DNA of 64,000 nt, taken from Hippopus hippopus (Eukaryota > Mollusca > Bivalvia > Cardiida > Cardiidae). Under the pieces are notes generated by a model. The model was given only the letters and a program-made list of their open reading frames with translations, had not been told where the DNA came from and did no database searches. Below are positions 13,001-21,668 of the stretch, in pieces. Positions within the stretch are counted from its first letter, which is position 1, and every line of letters begins with the position of its first letter. The stretch is from the NCBI GenBank assembly GCA_946811185.2, contig OX328099.1:71242714-71306713 (forward strand), in the 5' to 3' direction. The position numbers were made by a program, and so were the translations under genes.

Positions 13001-14209
13001 AAATCTTAGAAAAACCTTGTGTACGCTCCAGAAGCCACATTTTCTGTCCATTACTCTTGAAAGTTGGTCAGAATATTTGTCTTGATACCTCGGACGAGTT
13101 CAAAAATGGGCCATGTCAGGTCAAAAACTAGGTCACTAGGTTAAATTTTAGAAAAACCTTGTGTACACTCCAGAGGCCACATTTTCAGTCCAGTGCTCTT
13201 GAAAGTTGGTCAGAATGTTTGTCATGATGATAGCTTGGACGAGTTTGAAAATGAGTCATGTCAGGTCAAAAACTAGGTCACTGGGTGGAATCTTAGAAAA
13301 ACCTTGTGTACGCTCTAGAGGCTACATTTTCAGTCCAATGCTCTTAAAATTTGGTCAGACTGTTTGTCTTGATAATATCTTGGACTAGTATGAAAATGGG
13401 TCATGTTTGATAAAAAAGTAGGTCTCTAGGTCAAATCTTGGAAAAACCTTTTGTACACACTAGAGGTTACATTTTCAGGCCAATATTCTTTAAACTTGGT
13501 CAGAATGCTTGTCTAGATGATATCTTGCACGAGTTTGAAAATGGGTCATGTGGAATCAAAAACTAGGTCACCAGGTTGAATCCTTGAAAAACCTTGTGTA
13601 CGCTCTAGAGGCCACATTTTCAGTCCAACAATCTTTAAATTTGCTTAGAATGTTTGTCTTGATAATATCTTAGACTAGTATGAACATGGGTCATGTTGAA
13701 TAAAAAACTAGGTCAAATCTCGGAAAACTCTTGTATACCCTACAGCCCACATTTTCTCTCAAATACTCATGAAAGTTTGTCAGAATGTTTGTCTGGATAA
13801 TTTCTACATGTCAAGTAGGCTACTGAGACAAAATTCTAGAAAAAGCTTGTGTGCACTCTAGAGGCCCTATTTGTAACTCCAGTACTGAGTGTTTGTCAGA
13901 ATGTTTGTCTCGGTATCTCTGAAGAGATTGGAAATGGGGCATGTTTGATCAAAAGGCTCAGGTGAGCGACTTAGGGCCATCATGGCCCTTGTTTCAGATT
14001 GTAACGTTACATACATTTTAGAATAGAATCACATTAACAATGCATTCTTTACATGTTTTCAGTCCTGTTTAAAGAGATCGTTCAAAGCTGAAGTGTTCAC
14101 CTGTCCTGCTTGTCGCTATGAGCTGGGAAAGGATTATGACATGCCTGTCAACAAAATTTTATCTGAGGTGCTGGTAAAACTGTTTCCAGGGTACGATGTA
14201 GGACGATGA
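923..14209 (+). CDS. UHRF1: E3 ubiquitin-protein ligase UHRF1, C-terminal half (5' end outside window)
   Basis: UHRF1 reads hemimethylated CpG through its SRA domain, ubiquitinates histone H3 through its RING, and recruits DNMT1 in the nucleus. Ten exons are visible: 923-1046, 1555-1662, 2612-2716, 4569-4675, 5421-5583, 7633-7770, 8324-8444, 9824-9960, 12100-12198 and 14063-14209. All junctions are GT-AG and all phases are compatible; together they give 415 residues plus stop. Seen in order: the last PHD Cys pair (YCPSC), a basic linker ([10 protein letters not shown]), the SRA domain with the NKR motif ([12 protein letters not shown]) and the YDG motif (GNRYDGIYK), a Lys-rich spacer, and a C3HC4 RING ending at the extreme C terminus (FPGYDVGR). 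The vertebrate protein is about 790 residues, so the ubiquitin-like domain, tandem Tudor domain and most of the PHD finger are upstream. UHRF2 is the alternative, but invertebrates usually have one UHRF gene. The introns are repeat-filled. Confidence 0.96.
1555..1662 (+). CDS. UHRF1: UHRF1 exon: start of SRA domain
   Basis: Exactly 36 codons, phase 0 on both sides. It starts GMACVGR and ends WKFRVQ, the conserved opening strand of the SRA fold. Confidence 0.95.
2612..2716 (+). CDS. UHRF1: UHRF1 exon: SRA domain, VHRPHVAGI segment
   Basis: 35 codons, phase 0. It contains HRPHVAGI and SGGYEDD, the conserved stretch that lines the flipped-base pocket region in the family. Confidence 0.95.
2836..3066 (+). 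mobile_element. tRNA-derived SINE, family B
   Basis: Starts with a box A-like GGGTAACTCAGTGGTTAGCA and a box B-like GGTTTGATACC about 35 bases later. The same body (TTGGAAA..AAGTTG..GTGAGAAAGCCAGGAA) recurs at 11832-12062. It lies in a UHRF1 intron against a MITE copy at 3067-3296. Confidence 0.65.
3731..3794. repeat. Small hairpin related to 4403-4538
   Basis: CCGGGCATTAACGG pairs with CCGTTAACACCCGG around an AT-rich loop. The arm sequence resembles the larger inverted repeat 650 bases downstream, in the same UHRF1 intron. Confidence 0.5.
4403..4538. repeat. Inverted repeat, arms with GTTAACGACC
   Basis: TTAATTCACGTTTTT and GGTCGTTAACATT on the left pair with AATGTTAACGACC and AAAAACGTGAATTAA on the right. 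No coding potential. It ends about 30 bases before a UHRF1 exon. Confidence 0.6.
4569..4675 (+). CDS. UHRF1: UHRF1 exon: SRA domain, NKR loop
   Basis: Acceptor CAATAG, donor GTATGT. It holds [14 protein letters not shown]; the NKR loop is the DNA-contacting finger known in the family. It ends two bases into a Lys codon completed by the next exon. Confidence 0.95.
4774..5040 (-). mobile_element. Degenerate tRNA-derived SINE, family A
   Basis: Diverged copy of the SINE at 33390-33712: TATGGTGTTTAACA tail, CTTTCCTGGAGTTTC and CTGCTTTCCCACATAACC body. The tRNA-like head is eroded. Confidence 0.6.
5421..5583 (+). CDS. UHRF1: UHRF1 exon: SRA domain, YDG motif
   Basis: The first base completes the split Lys codon, then 54 codons run to GNRYDGIYK. 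An acceptor at ACTATAG is the only one that keeps the reading frame with the preceding exon. Confidence 0.95.
5595..6113. repeat. Dispersed repeat with GCCCCTTTTT blocks
   Basis: Contains GCTGTTTTTGAAGAAAACAT and AAAAGGGGAACCCATACAAC, the latter twice in about 140 bases. Both recur at 42180-42400, and a related reversed version lies near 21280-21400. Family unknown. Confidence 0.5.
6454..7453. mobile_element. 1-kb element with inverted termini
   Basis: ATATACTCAACAGAAAAGG at the left is inverted as CCTTTTTTGTTGAGTATAT at the right. Symmetry continues inward: TCATTTTTCGCAAAAT near 6646 against ATTTTGCGAAAAATGA near 7242. A 114-codon open frame in the centre on the minus strand (6798-7142) matches nothing I know. 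Probably a non-autonomous DNA transposon or foldback in a UHRF1 intron. Confidence 0.55.
7633..7770 (+). CDS. UHRF1: UHRF1 exon: end of SRA domain
   Basis: 46 codons, phase 0. [18 protein letters not shown] is the conserved SRA C-terminal strand, followed by the RDD and PAPW segments. Confidence 0.95.
8324..8444 (+). CDS. UHRF1: UHRF1 exon: Lys/Glu-rich spacer
   Basis: Starts FPEGYLEA, conserved after the SRA, then a charged Lys/Glu/Gly stretch. It ends one base into a Gly codon (donor GTAGGT) that the next exon completes. Confidence 0.9.
9504..9808. repeat. Hairpin MITE with partial internal duplication
   Basis: One copy of the TTAA-flanked MITE family whose right half is present twice (CAAATTTCATAATTTGTGC at about 9640 and 9730). 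It abuts the UHRF1 exon at 9824. Confidence 0.65.
9824..9960 (+). CDS. UHRF1: UHRF1 exon: spacer before RING
   Basis: The acceptor CATCAG gives the two bases needed to finish the Gly codon. The translation runs EENDKKKQK to [18 protein letters not shown], matching the family's helix before the RING, and ends EGKP with donor GTAAAG. The upstream acceptor region is built from a MITE copy ending about 9808. Confidence 0.88.
10254..10457. repeat. MITE with GCGCAGGCTGACCTGGGT core
   Basis: A self-complementary centre (CAGGTCAGCCTGC..GCAGGCTGACCTG) is flanked by AAAAAGT..ACTTTTT and CCCCCTTTT near the right end. Sister copies: 15160-15372, 19664-19845, 22373-22575 and 44950-45212. The last looks nearly full length. 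Confidence 0.65.
10621..11317 (+). mobile_element. Helentron-like non-autonomous element (GGCCGAAGGCC type)
   Basis: Begins TTTTTAGCTCCACTGGCCGA with the hairpin CTGGCCGAAGGCCAG, followed by GTGCGTGCGTCTGTCCGTC, and ends GCCATCATGGCCCTCTTGTT. A hairpin MITE (11037-11274) is nested just inside its end. No coding capacity. Confidence 0.6.
11450..11680. repeat. Hairpin MITE copy
   Basis: TTAAATCCTTTCTCAAACAAC at left, GTAGTAAAGGGTTTAA at right, diverged central hairpin with GGGAAGAGGAGAAAATGCTGG. Lies in the large UHRF1 intron between 9960 and 12100. Confidence 0.65.
11832..12062 (+). mobile_element. tRNA-derived SINE, family B
   Basis: Box A-like ATAGCTCAGAGGTTAGCG and box B-like GGTTCGATATT, then the same body as 2836-3066, ending GTGAAAACGGCTTAAAAATC. 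It sits about 40 bases before a UHRF1 exon, so it may supply part of the intron's branch region. Confidence 0.65.
12100..12198 (+). CDS. UHRF1: UHRF1 exon: first half of RING finger
   Basis: 33 codons, phase 0. Contains CICCQ and CVHNIC, giving the first zinc ligands (C-x2-C, C-x-H-x2-C). Confidence 0.95.
12232..12345 (+). repeat. tRNA-like SINE fragment
   Basis: CTGCATGACTCAGTGGTGAA resembles a box A and GGGTAGGAATCTC a decayed box B. Truncated after about 110 bases. Confidence 0.4.
12493..13992 (+). mobile_element. Helentron-like element with about ten 140-bp tandem units
   Basis: Starts TTTTTAGCTCACCTGAGCAC with hairpin GAGCACAAAGTGCTC and ends GGCCATCATGGCCCTTGTTT. The body is a minisatellite of roughly 140-145 bases: each unit has TTGGTCAGAATGTTTGTC, AAAATGGGTCATGT, ACTAGGTCACTAGGTCAA and CTCTAGAGGCCACATTTTC. 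The long open frames across it are periodic artefacts. It fills the last UHRF1 intron. Confidence 0.7.
14063..14209 (+). CDS. UHRF1: UHRF1 last exon: second half of RING, stop
   Basis: Supplies the remaining RING Cys residues (SCLKRSF and CPACRYELG) and ends LFPGYDVGR with TGA at 14207-14209. Confidence 0.95.
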   Translation, partial: SCLKRSFKAEVFTCPACRYELGKDYDMPVNKILSEVLVKLFPGYDVGR

Positions 14210-14931
14210 TAGGCAGTTTGATAGCTACGAGGTACGGTAAAAACGTTCTGCTGGGCCTCTTGTACTTGGGAACACCCGGAATGAAAAGTTGGCTATTACT
14301 TTTCAATATAATTTCCCTTCATCTTGATGCACTTTGTCCATCACTGTTCTAGTTTGGTTATCCTTTCAAAATAGAAGTCTTTATTCCCCCCGTTACTCAT
14401 TTATTGGATCTATGACATGTAGAAAGGTTAGTTTTCAGTTTTGGGAACAGAAGTCAGAAGGGGCTAAATGAGGAAAAAAATGGGGGGGGGGGGGGGGCTG
14501 AGGAAGGACCTTAAAGCTGCATTCAGTTGCAGCAGCCATGGTAACTCGCCTTTTGCGAGCAGGTGCATTTGTCAGTCTGACACACCCTTCTCTATACAGT
14601 GACTTCCTGGTGTAATCAAGTGTAGGAATCCTATTCTCTCAACTTAAAACCTTCAATAAGATTAATTTATTGACTGAACGGGATTATGTGCCATTGTATT
14701 GAATCTAAGTATATTTGGCCGAGAACATTTTTTATCATACCTTGTATTTGGATGATTATTCCATAGATGTTGCTTTGATAGCAGTTTGGATGTTTCTCCA
14801 ATTAAGATGTTATTGTAAATGAGTTTAATCTGGATCAAATGAATTTTTAACAAATAGATTTTTTTTCTTGTAGTGCTATGTGTACTATGTGCAACAAGAA
14901 AATGAACCATGTTCTGGCAAAAGGGGTTTTA
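14210..14931 (+). other. Presumed UHRF1 3' UTR / downstream sequence
   Basis: Follows the UHRF1 stop. Contains a run of about 16 G at 14482-14497. No polyadenylation signal can be assigned with confidence; AATAAA occurs far downstream at 17675-17680. Confidence 0.4.
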
Positions 14932-15154
14932 GCCCTTTACAAAACAATAGAATTCTATACTGGTCCAAACTGAAAGCATTGATAGATAAGAAATTGAGTA
15001 ATGCACAAATGGTGAGATTTGTCTTTTTTAGGATAGAACAAATTATGGGAAAAGGAGAAAATGCTGGTGACCAGCATTTTCTCCTTTTCCCACAATGTTT
15101 TCAAAAGACTTCTTACTTATGGTCGTTAAAAAACGGGATTAATTGGTGAAGGGC
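14932..15154. repeat. Hairpin MITE copy
   Basis: TTAGCCCTTTACAAAACAAT left end; central GGAGAAAATGCTGGTGACC and its mirror; GGTGAAGGGCTAA right end. Confidence 0.7.
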
Positions 15155-15159
15155 TAATG

Positions 15160-15372
15160 CTTCTCCGTGATGCACTTTACCAAGCAAGTTACCATAGAAT
15201 TATGGATCCATAAAATCCATTTTGTGTAACAACCGACTGAATCTGACATGAAGAATATTTACCAAAACCAAAAAGTTTCGACCCAGGTCAGCCTGCGCAG
15301 TCTGCACAGGCTGAATTTTGTCAACACTTTTTGCTGATGCATTAAACCCCCTTTGCACACAGAGCATGGCTC
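15160..15372. repeat. MITE with GCGCAGGCTGACCTGGGT core
   Basis: AAAAAGTTTCGACCCAGGTC, CAGCCTGCGCAGTCTGCACA and CACTTTTTGCTGATGCATTA, the same arrangement as 10254-10457. It follows directly on a hairpin MITE. Confidence 0.6.
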
Positions 15373-15893
15373 TAATTTTTTTTTTTTTTTTTTGTATTAT
15401 AGGACATAAATATTTTCAATAGCTCAACTGAAAGTTATGATTCCTTAAACACATGAACTTTAAAGAGCATTTTAAAGCCTATAGAGAGATTAGCAGATAA
15501 TAGTTGTTAGAATATTAATTTTGTAGAATCAATTTCGAATAATTTTGCGCATCAAAGTTTATGCAGAAAAAAAACATATCAAATAAATGCAGTATTGCAG
15601 CAATTTGACTGAAATACTGCTGAAATTGGTGTAAAATGCCATTGTTCAAATAAAAGTTTCCAGATAAGAAATGTTTAATGCGTTACCAAACATTTTATTT
15701 CTAGGAAAGCATTTGCAGAAGACAAATTCAGTGTGGCTCAAATGATGAAACTTGTCTTTGAAACAGTGGCAAACAATGTGGGGGGGAAAGGAGAAAAATG
15801 CTGGTTTGCATCAATTTTTCCTTTTTCCACAATATTTTCGAAGATGCCTGAAGGGTCATCTAACTCAGGATTGGTAAATAAAAGGTTGAAACA

Positions 15894-16805
15894 GTTTACT
15901 CAGGTTTATATTGTACCTCAACCATGTTTGATACATCACACATAGTGCTATTTTGTAAACTCATTTTTCAACATACTGTTTTCATTCCATACCAATTCAG
16001 TTTGTTTAATTTGCTCACTTCTCTTTCCTTTCTAATTGTCATTCACACAGAAAAGACATTGTTGCATCATCTAAACCCACGATATATCGAAATTCACGGC
16101 CATTCTGCTTTTCTTTTAATTTGAAGTAAAGTGATACTTTACTGAAATCAAGGCTGATGATTTCATACCATTTTGTTGATATTATCTTCTGCAAGAATCA
16201 CAGAAAATGAGATTAACAGGCTAATTGGAGAACTTTAACAGCTCGTATTCAAAGTATGTGATTTCACTAACACAAAAAACCCTTCCCATAAAAACTACAA
16301 ATTATTTTAACACAAAGTTGCATTTCAAAAAAAAATTACCATTCCACCAGGTTTTGCTGTAAATGGCTGTCACTTGATCGTGTCAGGGAGGGACTTTGTA
16401 AGTCAGTCTAATTTTAAAATGGTGCTTTATTCTAACTGGCTGTGAAGATTAATCTGCATAAGAAAATGGCTGCACAGTGTCAGATCTCTCATGGTCACTG
16501 AAATATTTTTGTGAATATTTGAAAAAAAAAAAAAAAAAAATCAGATATGTCTTGTATACTTGAAGGACATTAATTAACTTACACATACGTAAAAAGAGTT
16601 TCATTTTTACCAGTGTGATTCAAGTTAACAAACACCGAGGCTTAATGTTGTGATTGTCTGTGTGACCAGGGTGAATATTGAAATTTTACAGCTGTTATTT
16701 CCAGATATCACGCAAAATAGTGGTCATCGTATATCCAAGACCAAGGTGCATGTTTAGCTTTCTTCTTTCCAGTTTGTACTTATGAAAAATGGTCAGAATG
16801 TTTGT
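15894..16805. other. Unrecognised AT-rich intergenic stretch
   Basis: Includes a homopolymer A run near 16525. No open frame with a known product and no repeat I can place. Confidence 0.4.
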
Positions 16806-17179
16806 CTTCTAAGAAAGAAAGCTTTTGAAAACATTGTGGGAAAAGCAGTTAATGCTGGTTTTTAACTGGCATTTTCTCCTTTACTTTACCATGTTTTCTA
16901 CCCTTCCAAAAAATTAAATTTGATATTTGAATTACATTTGTTTTGTCGTCTGAAAATGCTTTCAATTTTGACCACTCTTTATATTTTGTCGTTTGAGTAA
17001 AGGTCAAGCCAAAATTGATATGTTGTCTGCAGCTGCCGTTTACTTTGGACCAGTCTAAAAATTTAACCATTTGAGTGTTTAGTGCAACTAAGATGTTTTT
17101 TGCAGACATTGTAGATCAAAATCAGACTATCCTTTTTAGATAGACTAGATGAAGAATAGAGTGCAATTTATTAAGTGAT

Positions 17180-17408
17180 TTAACTCTTTACCAAACAACA
17201 AAATTTTAGACTGGTCCAAATTGAAAGCACTTGCAGATGACAAAATAAACGCAACTCAAAAATTGAAATTTGTTTCCAGCAGGGTAGAAAACAGTGTGGG
17301 AAAAGGAGAAAATGCTGGTTACCAGCATTTTCTCCTTTTCCCACAATGTTTTCAAAAGGCTTCTACCTCAGGGTCGTAGAAACCAGGGATTGTTTGGGAA
17401 AGGGTTAA
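17180..17408. repeat. Hairpin MITE copy, near full length
   Basis: TTAACTCTTTACCAAACAAC to GGAAAGGGTTAA with the central hairpin almost perfect over about 32 bases per arm. Confidence 0.8.
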
Positions 17409-17725
17409 AGACCAAATCAGTTCAGGGCCTTTTGTAATTCTGATACATTTGCAGTATAGATCAAGATTGGAGTATTTGATCTGCACTGTCTATTGAAAGT
17501 GAGAACTTTTAAACCACTGACTGCAATATGTCCATTTGATAGACTTCATGCCTTCAGTCTCACGAAATCACACATGCTGGTATTTTGACATCATTTTCAC
17601 TGCATGTATTTTATTACATCAAAGAAGTTTTATATGTGTATATTATATTATGTCTTCATATTCTCATATGTCTCAATAAAATATGTATGCTAAATGTTGT
17701 TTTCTGAACTTTTTGCCAACCCATT

Positions 17726-18530
17726 TGTTGGACCTTCGACCAAACAGTCCCAAGTTTTCATGACCCAGAGGAATTAGGCTTATCAAAACATGGTGGGAAA
17801 AGAAGAAAATGCCAGTATCAGCATTTTTAGCTCACCTGAGCACAAAGTGCTCAAGGTGGGCTTTTGTGATTGCGCTGTGTTGGGCGTGCGTCGTCCGTTG
17901 TCAACTTCTACTTTGTGTACACTCTAGAGGCCACATTTTCAGTCCGATACTCATGAAACTTGGTCAGAATGTTTGTTTTGATGATGTCTCGGACGAAAAT
18001 GGGTCATATCCGGTCATAAACTAGGTCACTAGAACAAATCTTAGAAAAACCTTGTGTACACTAGCAGCCACATCTTCTTGAAATTTGGTCAGATTATTTG
18101 TCTTGATGATAGCTTTGACGAGTTTGAAAGTGGGTTACATGGGGTCAAAAAGAAGGTCACTAGGTCAAACTTTGAAAACCTTGTGTGTGCTCTAGAGGCT
18201 GCATTTTCAGTCTGATAATCTTTAAACTTGGTCAGAATGTATGTCTTGATGATATCTTGGATGAGTTTGAAAACGGGTCAGATGTGGTAAAAAACTAGGT
18301 CACTAGGTAAAGTCTTAGATAAACCTTAAGTACACTCTAGATGCTATATTTTACGTCCAATACTAATGAAAGTTTGTCAGAATGTTTGTCACTATATCCT
18401 TGTAGAAATTAGAAATGGGTCATGTATGGTAAAAATGCTCAGGTGAGCGACTTCAGGGCCATCATGGCCCTCTTGTCTTCTTATCCCACAATGCTTTCTA
18501 CCCTTTTGAAAAAATAGCCTTATTTGAAGC
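17726..18530. repeat. Hairpin MITE split by a Helentron-like insertion
   Basis: The left half is 17726-17822 and the right half resumes about 18474 (TCTTCTTATCCCACAATGC). The insertion point is the T-run in the hairpin centre, between T and T, with no target duplication visible. Confidence 0.7.
17823..18473 (+). mobile_element. Helentron-like element nested in a MITE
   Basis: TTAGCTCACCTGAGCAC with the GAGCACAAAGTGCTC hairpin, then about four copies of the same 140-base unit as 12493-13992, ending GGCCATCATGGCCCTCTTG. The shared unit makes it a close relative of the UHRF1-intron copy. Confidence 0.7.
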
Positions 18531-18679
18531 AACTACAAAATACGGAAAAAGAGTGCCGTTGTCACAATATACACTGCCACATGGCTGCCATTTCCAGCAG
18601 CTAGCTTTAGAGACTTACGTGTTGGATTTTAGCACCTGCCTGGGTAGCTCAATGGATATATTGTGTTACTTGTGATCTA

Positions 18680-19345
18680 AAAGGTTTATGCATGGACAGA
18701 CGGATGGACAGACGGACGCACGACAGAGTCATTGGCTTTGATTAACTGATAAAAATATGAAGTTTCATGAAATTATGACCATTAGTTGGAGATACATCGA
18801 TGAAAAATTAAAATTTGACATGAAGCCCCCTTTTTCAATGACACAGCAATAAATTCCAAAACCCTGACAATATGCGCTAGGTCACATGATCTGTGAAAAT
18901 TTCATCCGAATCCGTTGACATATGTCCTGTAATTAAAGGGATGTTGGTGAAAAATGAAATATAACATGAAGACCCCTTTTTCCATGATGCAGCTATAGAT
19001 CACAAAATCTTGACAATTTGCGCTAGGTCACATTATGAGAAACATTCTTTGAAAATTTTATCCAAATCTGTAAAGAAAAGTAGGAGGAGTTGCGTTCACA
19101 AGAAATGGAATGAAATATAACATGAAGCAGCCTTTTTCCATGACGCAGCTATAAATCGCAAAACCTTGACAATATGCGATAGGTCACATGATGAGAAACA
19201 TTGTGAAAATTTTATCCAAATCCGTCAAGAAATTGTGGGAGGAGTTGCGTTCACAAGAAATGGACATACGTAGGGACTGACGTCCGGACAGACGGAGAAG
19301 ATGATGCCACTATACGCCGCCAGAGGCGACGTATAACAAAAAATT
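18680..19345. repeat. Tandem repeat element with GACGGACAGACGGA runs
   Basis: Three diverged units of about 150 bases share AACATGAAG..CCTTTTTCCATGA, ACAATATGCGCTAGGTCACA and GAAAATTTTATCCAAATCCG. They are bounded by GGACAGACGG at both sides and end CGCCGCCAGAGGCGACGTAT, a GC hairpin. Possibly another Helentron-like family. Confidence 0.5.
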
Positions 19346-19840
19346 GACATACTGCCTACTAGCTTCTGTTGTGCAAGATTAACACCCAGCCTCCTTATAA
19401 TAGTCCACATATCTCAAAAGTTAGCGGACACTGTAGATAGAAGATCAGACAGCACGTTTTGTACAGTGTGATCTTGATCTACATTGTCCATAAATCAGGA
19501 AGAGCTGTGTTAAGAGTTCTAATGATTACTGATCAATTACATTTCAAGACTAGATTAGCAACAACAAAACTTTGAAAGTTTTCTTCGTTCTATTGCATTC
19601 CCACGAGCATCAATTTCAGTGACAATTTCCATTCATCAATAAATATGCAATGATACATGTGAGCAGTGCACTGTAAAAAAGGGGGACTTCATGCAAATGC
19701 AAAAAGTTTCTACCCAGATCAGCCTGTGCTGACTGAACAAGCTGACCTGGGTAGAAATTTTTTACACTTGGTTAATTTTCTGTATGTCAAAGGACTAGTC
19801 TACTTGTTGATTCAGCTGGTTGTACACTGTGATGACTTGC

Positions 19841-20071
19841 TTAACCCTTTACCAAACAAAATTTTAGACTTGTCCAAATTGAAAGCATTTGCAGACGACA
19901 AAAAAAAAAAAACGCGACTCGAAAATTGAAACTTGACTTTAGAAGAGTAGAAAACATTGTGGGGAAAGGAGAAAATGCTGGTTACCAGCATTTTCTCCTT
20001 TTCCCACAATGTTTTCAGAAGGCTTCTTCCTCTGGGTCGTAAAAACCAGGGACTGTTTGGTAAAGGGCTAA
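19841..20071. repeat. Hairpin MITE copy
   Basis: TTAACCCTTTACCAAACAAA to TTTGGTAAAGGGCTAA; near-perfect central hairpin. A second copy follows at 20303-20554. Confidence 0.8.
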
Positions 20072-20698
20072 TATAATGCATCACACAGATGCATTGAGCC
20101 TTCCCCCTTTTCCAAAGCATGGCACGGTAGCCTGAAGTCCAGAAAAGTCAATTGAGTAATAGACTTGTTCTTGAACAAAAACCCTTATGACTGAAATTTA
20201 GCTTATTGTACAATACAGGACACTGATAAAGTCTACTAGATGAGTGTAGAAAGAATAGCTCTTCCAGATGATATACTGTAATACTGAAATACAGTACTCT
20301 TGTTTAACCCTTTACCATAAAATCTCATGAAGAAGAAAACATAACTTTACCAAATGATAAAATTTTAGACTGGTCCAATTTGAGAGCATTTGCAGACGAC
20401 ATATGTGACTCAAAAATTAAAATTTATTTGGGAAGGGTAGAAAACATTATGGGAAAAGGATAAAATGCTGTTTACCAGCATTTTCTCCTGTTCCCATGTT
20501 TTCAAAAGCTTTCTCAGGGTCGTAAAAAGTTGGGATTGTGTGGTAAAGGGTTAAAAACCATTGTGGGAAAAGGAGAAAATGTTCGATATCAGAATGTTCC
20601 ATCCTTTTCCAGGGCTAATCCCATTGGTTGAGCCACACTTGTCATTTAGAAAGGCTTTTTTATTTGGAGGAGTCGAAAATCTAGTAATCCATTAAATG

Positions 20699-21030
20699 AC
20701 ACCACTTTCTTGTAGTTCTTAAATGTGTATACTGTACGTCAATCAACAGCCTGGGTACATCCTAGCTTCTTTTTCACATTGACATTGGACCACCCCTAGC
20801 TACTTCTCCACATGGACAGTCATTGAGTACAACATGGTTTTGAGAGGGAGATATTTTCTGCTCCAATGAAACAGCTTTCCTGTCCTTCCTAAATAAGTAT
20901 TCTGTACATCAATCTATCCTATCCTATTTTTCACATTGACATAGGGCCACCCCTAGCTACTTTTCCACATCGACAGTCACTGAGTACACCAAACTTTTCA
21001 GAGAGATAGGTTTTCTGCTACAGTACTAAC
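20699..21030. repeat. Tandem duplication, about 170-base unit, two copies
   Basis: Shared blocks in the same order: TCTTGTAGTTCTTAAA / TCCTGTCCTTCCTAAA, GTACATCAATC, TTTTTCACATTGACAT, CCACCCCTAGCTACTT and TTTTCTGCT. Intergenic between the two convergent genes. Confidence 0.6.
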
Positions 21031-21500
21031 TTTACTAGACACTGATGTATTTGCACAGCTTAGCTGTTAACATGAAAGCGACTGCCAGTTTTATAATTCT
21101 GACATCGTATAACTAACATTGTCAAAGCTTAGCTGCTATAATGAAAATTGATGGATCAAGCTCATAAGCCTGAGGCTTGCTAAAAGCAACATTGTCAAAA
21201 TTGAACCACTAAGATGACAAAAGCACCACATGCGTGTGCTAACGCTTGGCTGCAAGTGCTTATCTTTAGTGGAAACTCGATGCTGAGAAGGGCATAACTG
21301 TGTCAAAAACATTTTGATGGTTACCTGCCCCTGTATGAGTTCCCCTTTTAATACTTAACAACTTGTCCAAGTTTGAAGTAAGCATCTCCAGTAATAACAT
21401 ATTACAAAAAGATTCTGCACGACGACGACAATGCCAAGGCTATGACAATAACCTGTCGTTTTCTTCAAAAACAGCCAAGTTCGAAATAGATAGCCAATGC

Positions 21501-21668
21501 TTATAAGCCTGGCATAATATAAGCGATGTTGTCCAAGTTTTTCAAGTGAACCCTTTCAGGCAGTCCGTCTGTCTCTGGCAACAGTGATGTCAAACACATT
21601 AGTGGAGCTACAGCACACAGCATGGAGTCTAAGAGAACAGAAAGGCTCCCTTGTACAGCTATCAGACC
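21501..21668 (-). CDS. HMGXB4: HMGXB4 last exon
   Basis: [20 protein letters not shown] then LTSLLPE and the invariant ending [12 protein letters not shown], with TAA at 21503-21501. Confidence 0.95.
   Translation of the reverse strand, partial: GLIAVQGSLSVLLDSMLCAVAPLMCLTSLLPETDGLPERVHLKNLDNIAYIMPGL

Noticed and set aside
12629..13388. Series of similar 60-71 codon frames (MVRMFV-like)
   Set aside because: They are one frame of the 140-base tandem unit repeated; the phase drifts and stops accumulate between units, so no protein is implied.
17675..17680. AATAAA as the UHRF1 polyadenylation signal
   Set aside because: It is 3.5 kb past the stop with several transposons between; without transcript evidence the assignment is not supported.
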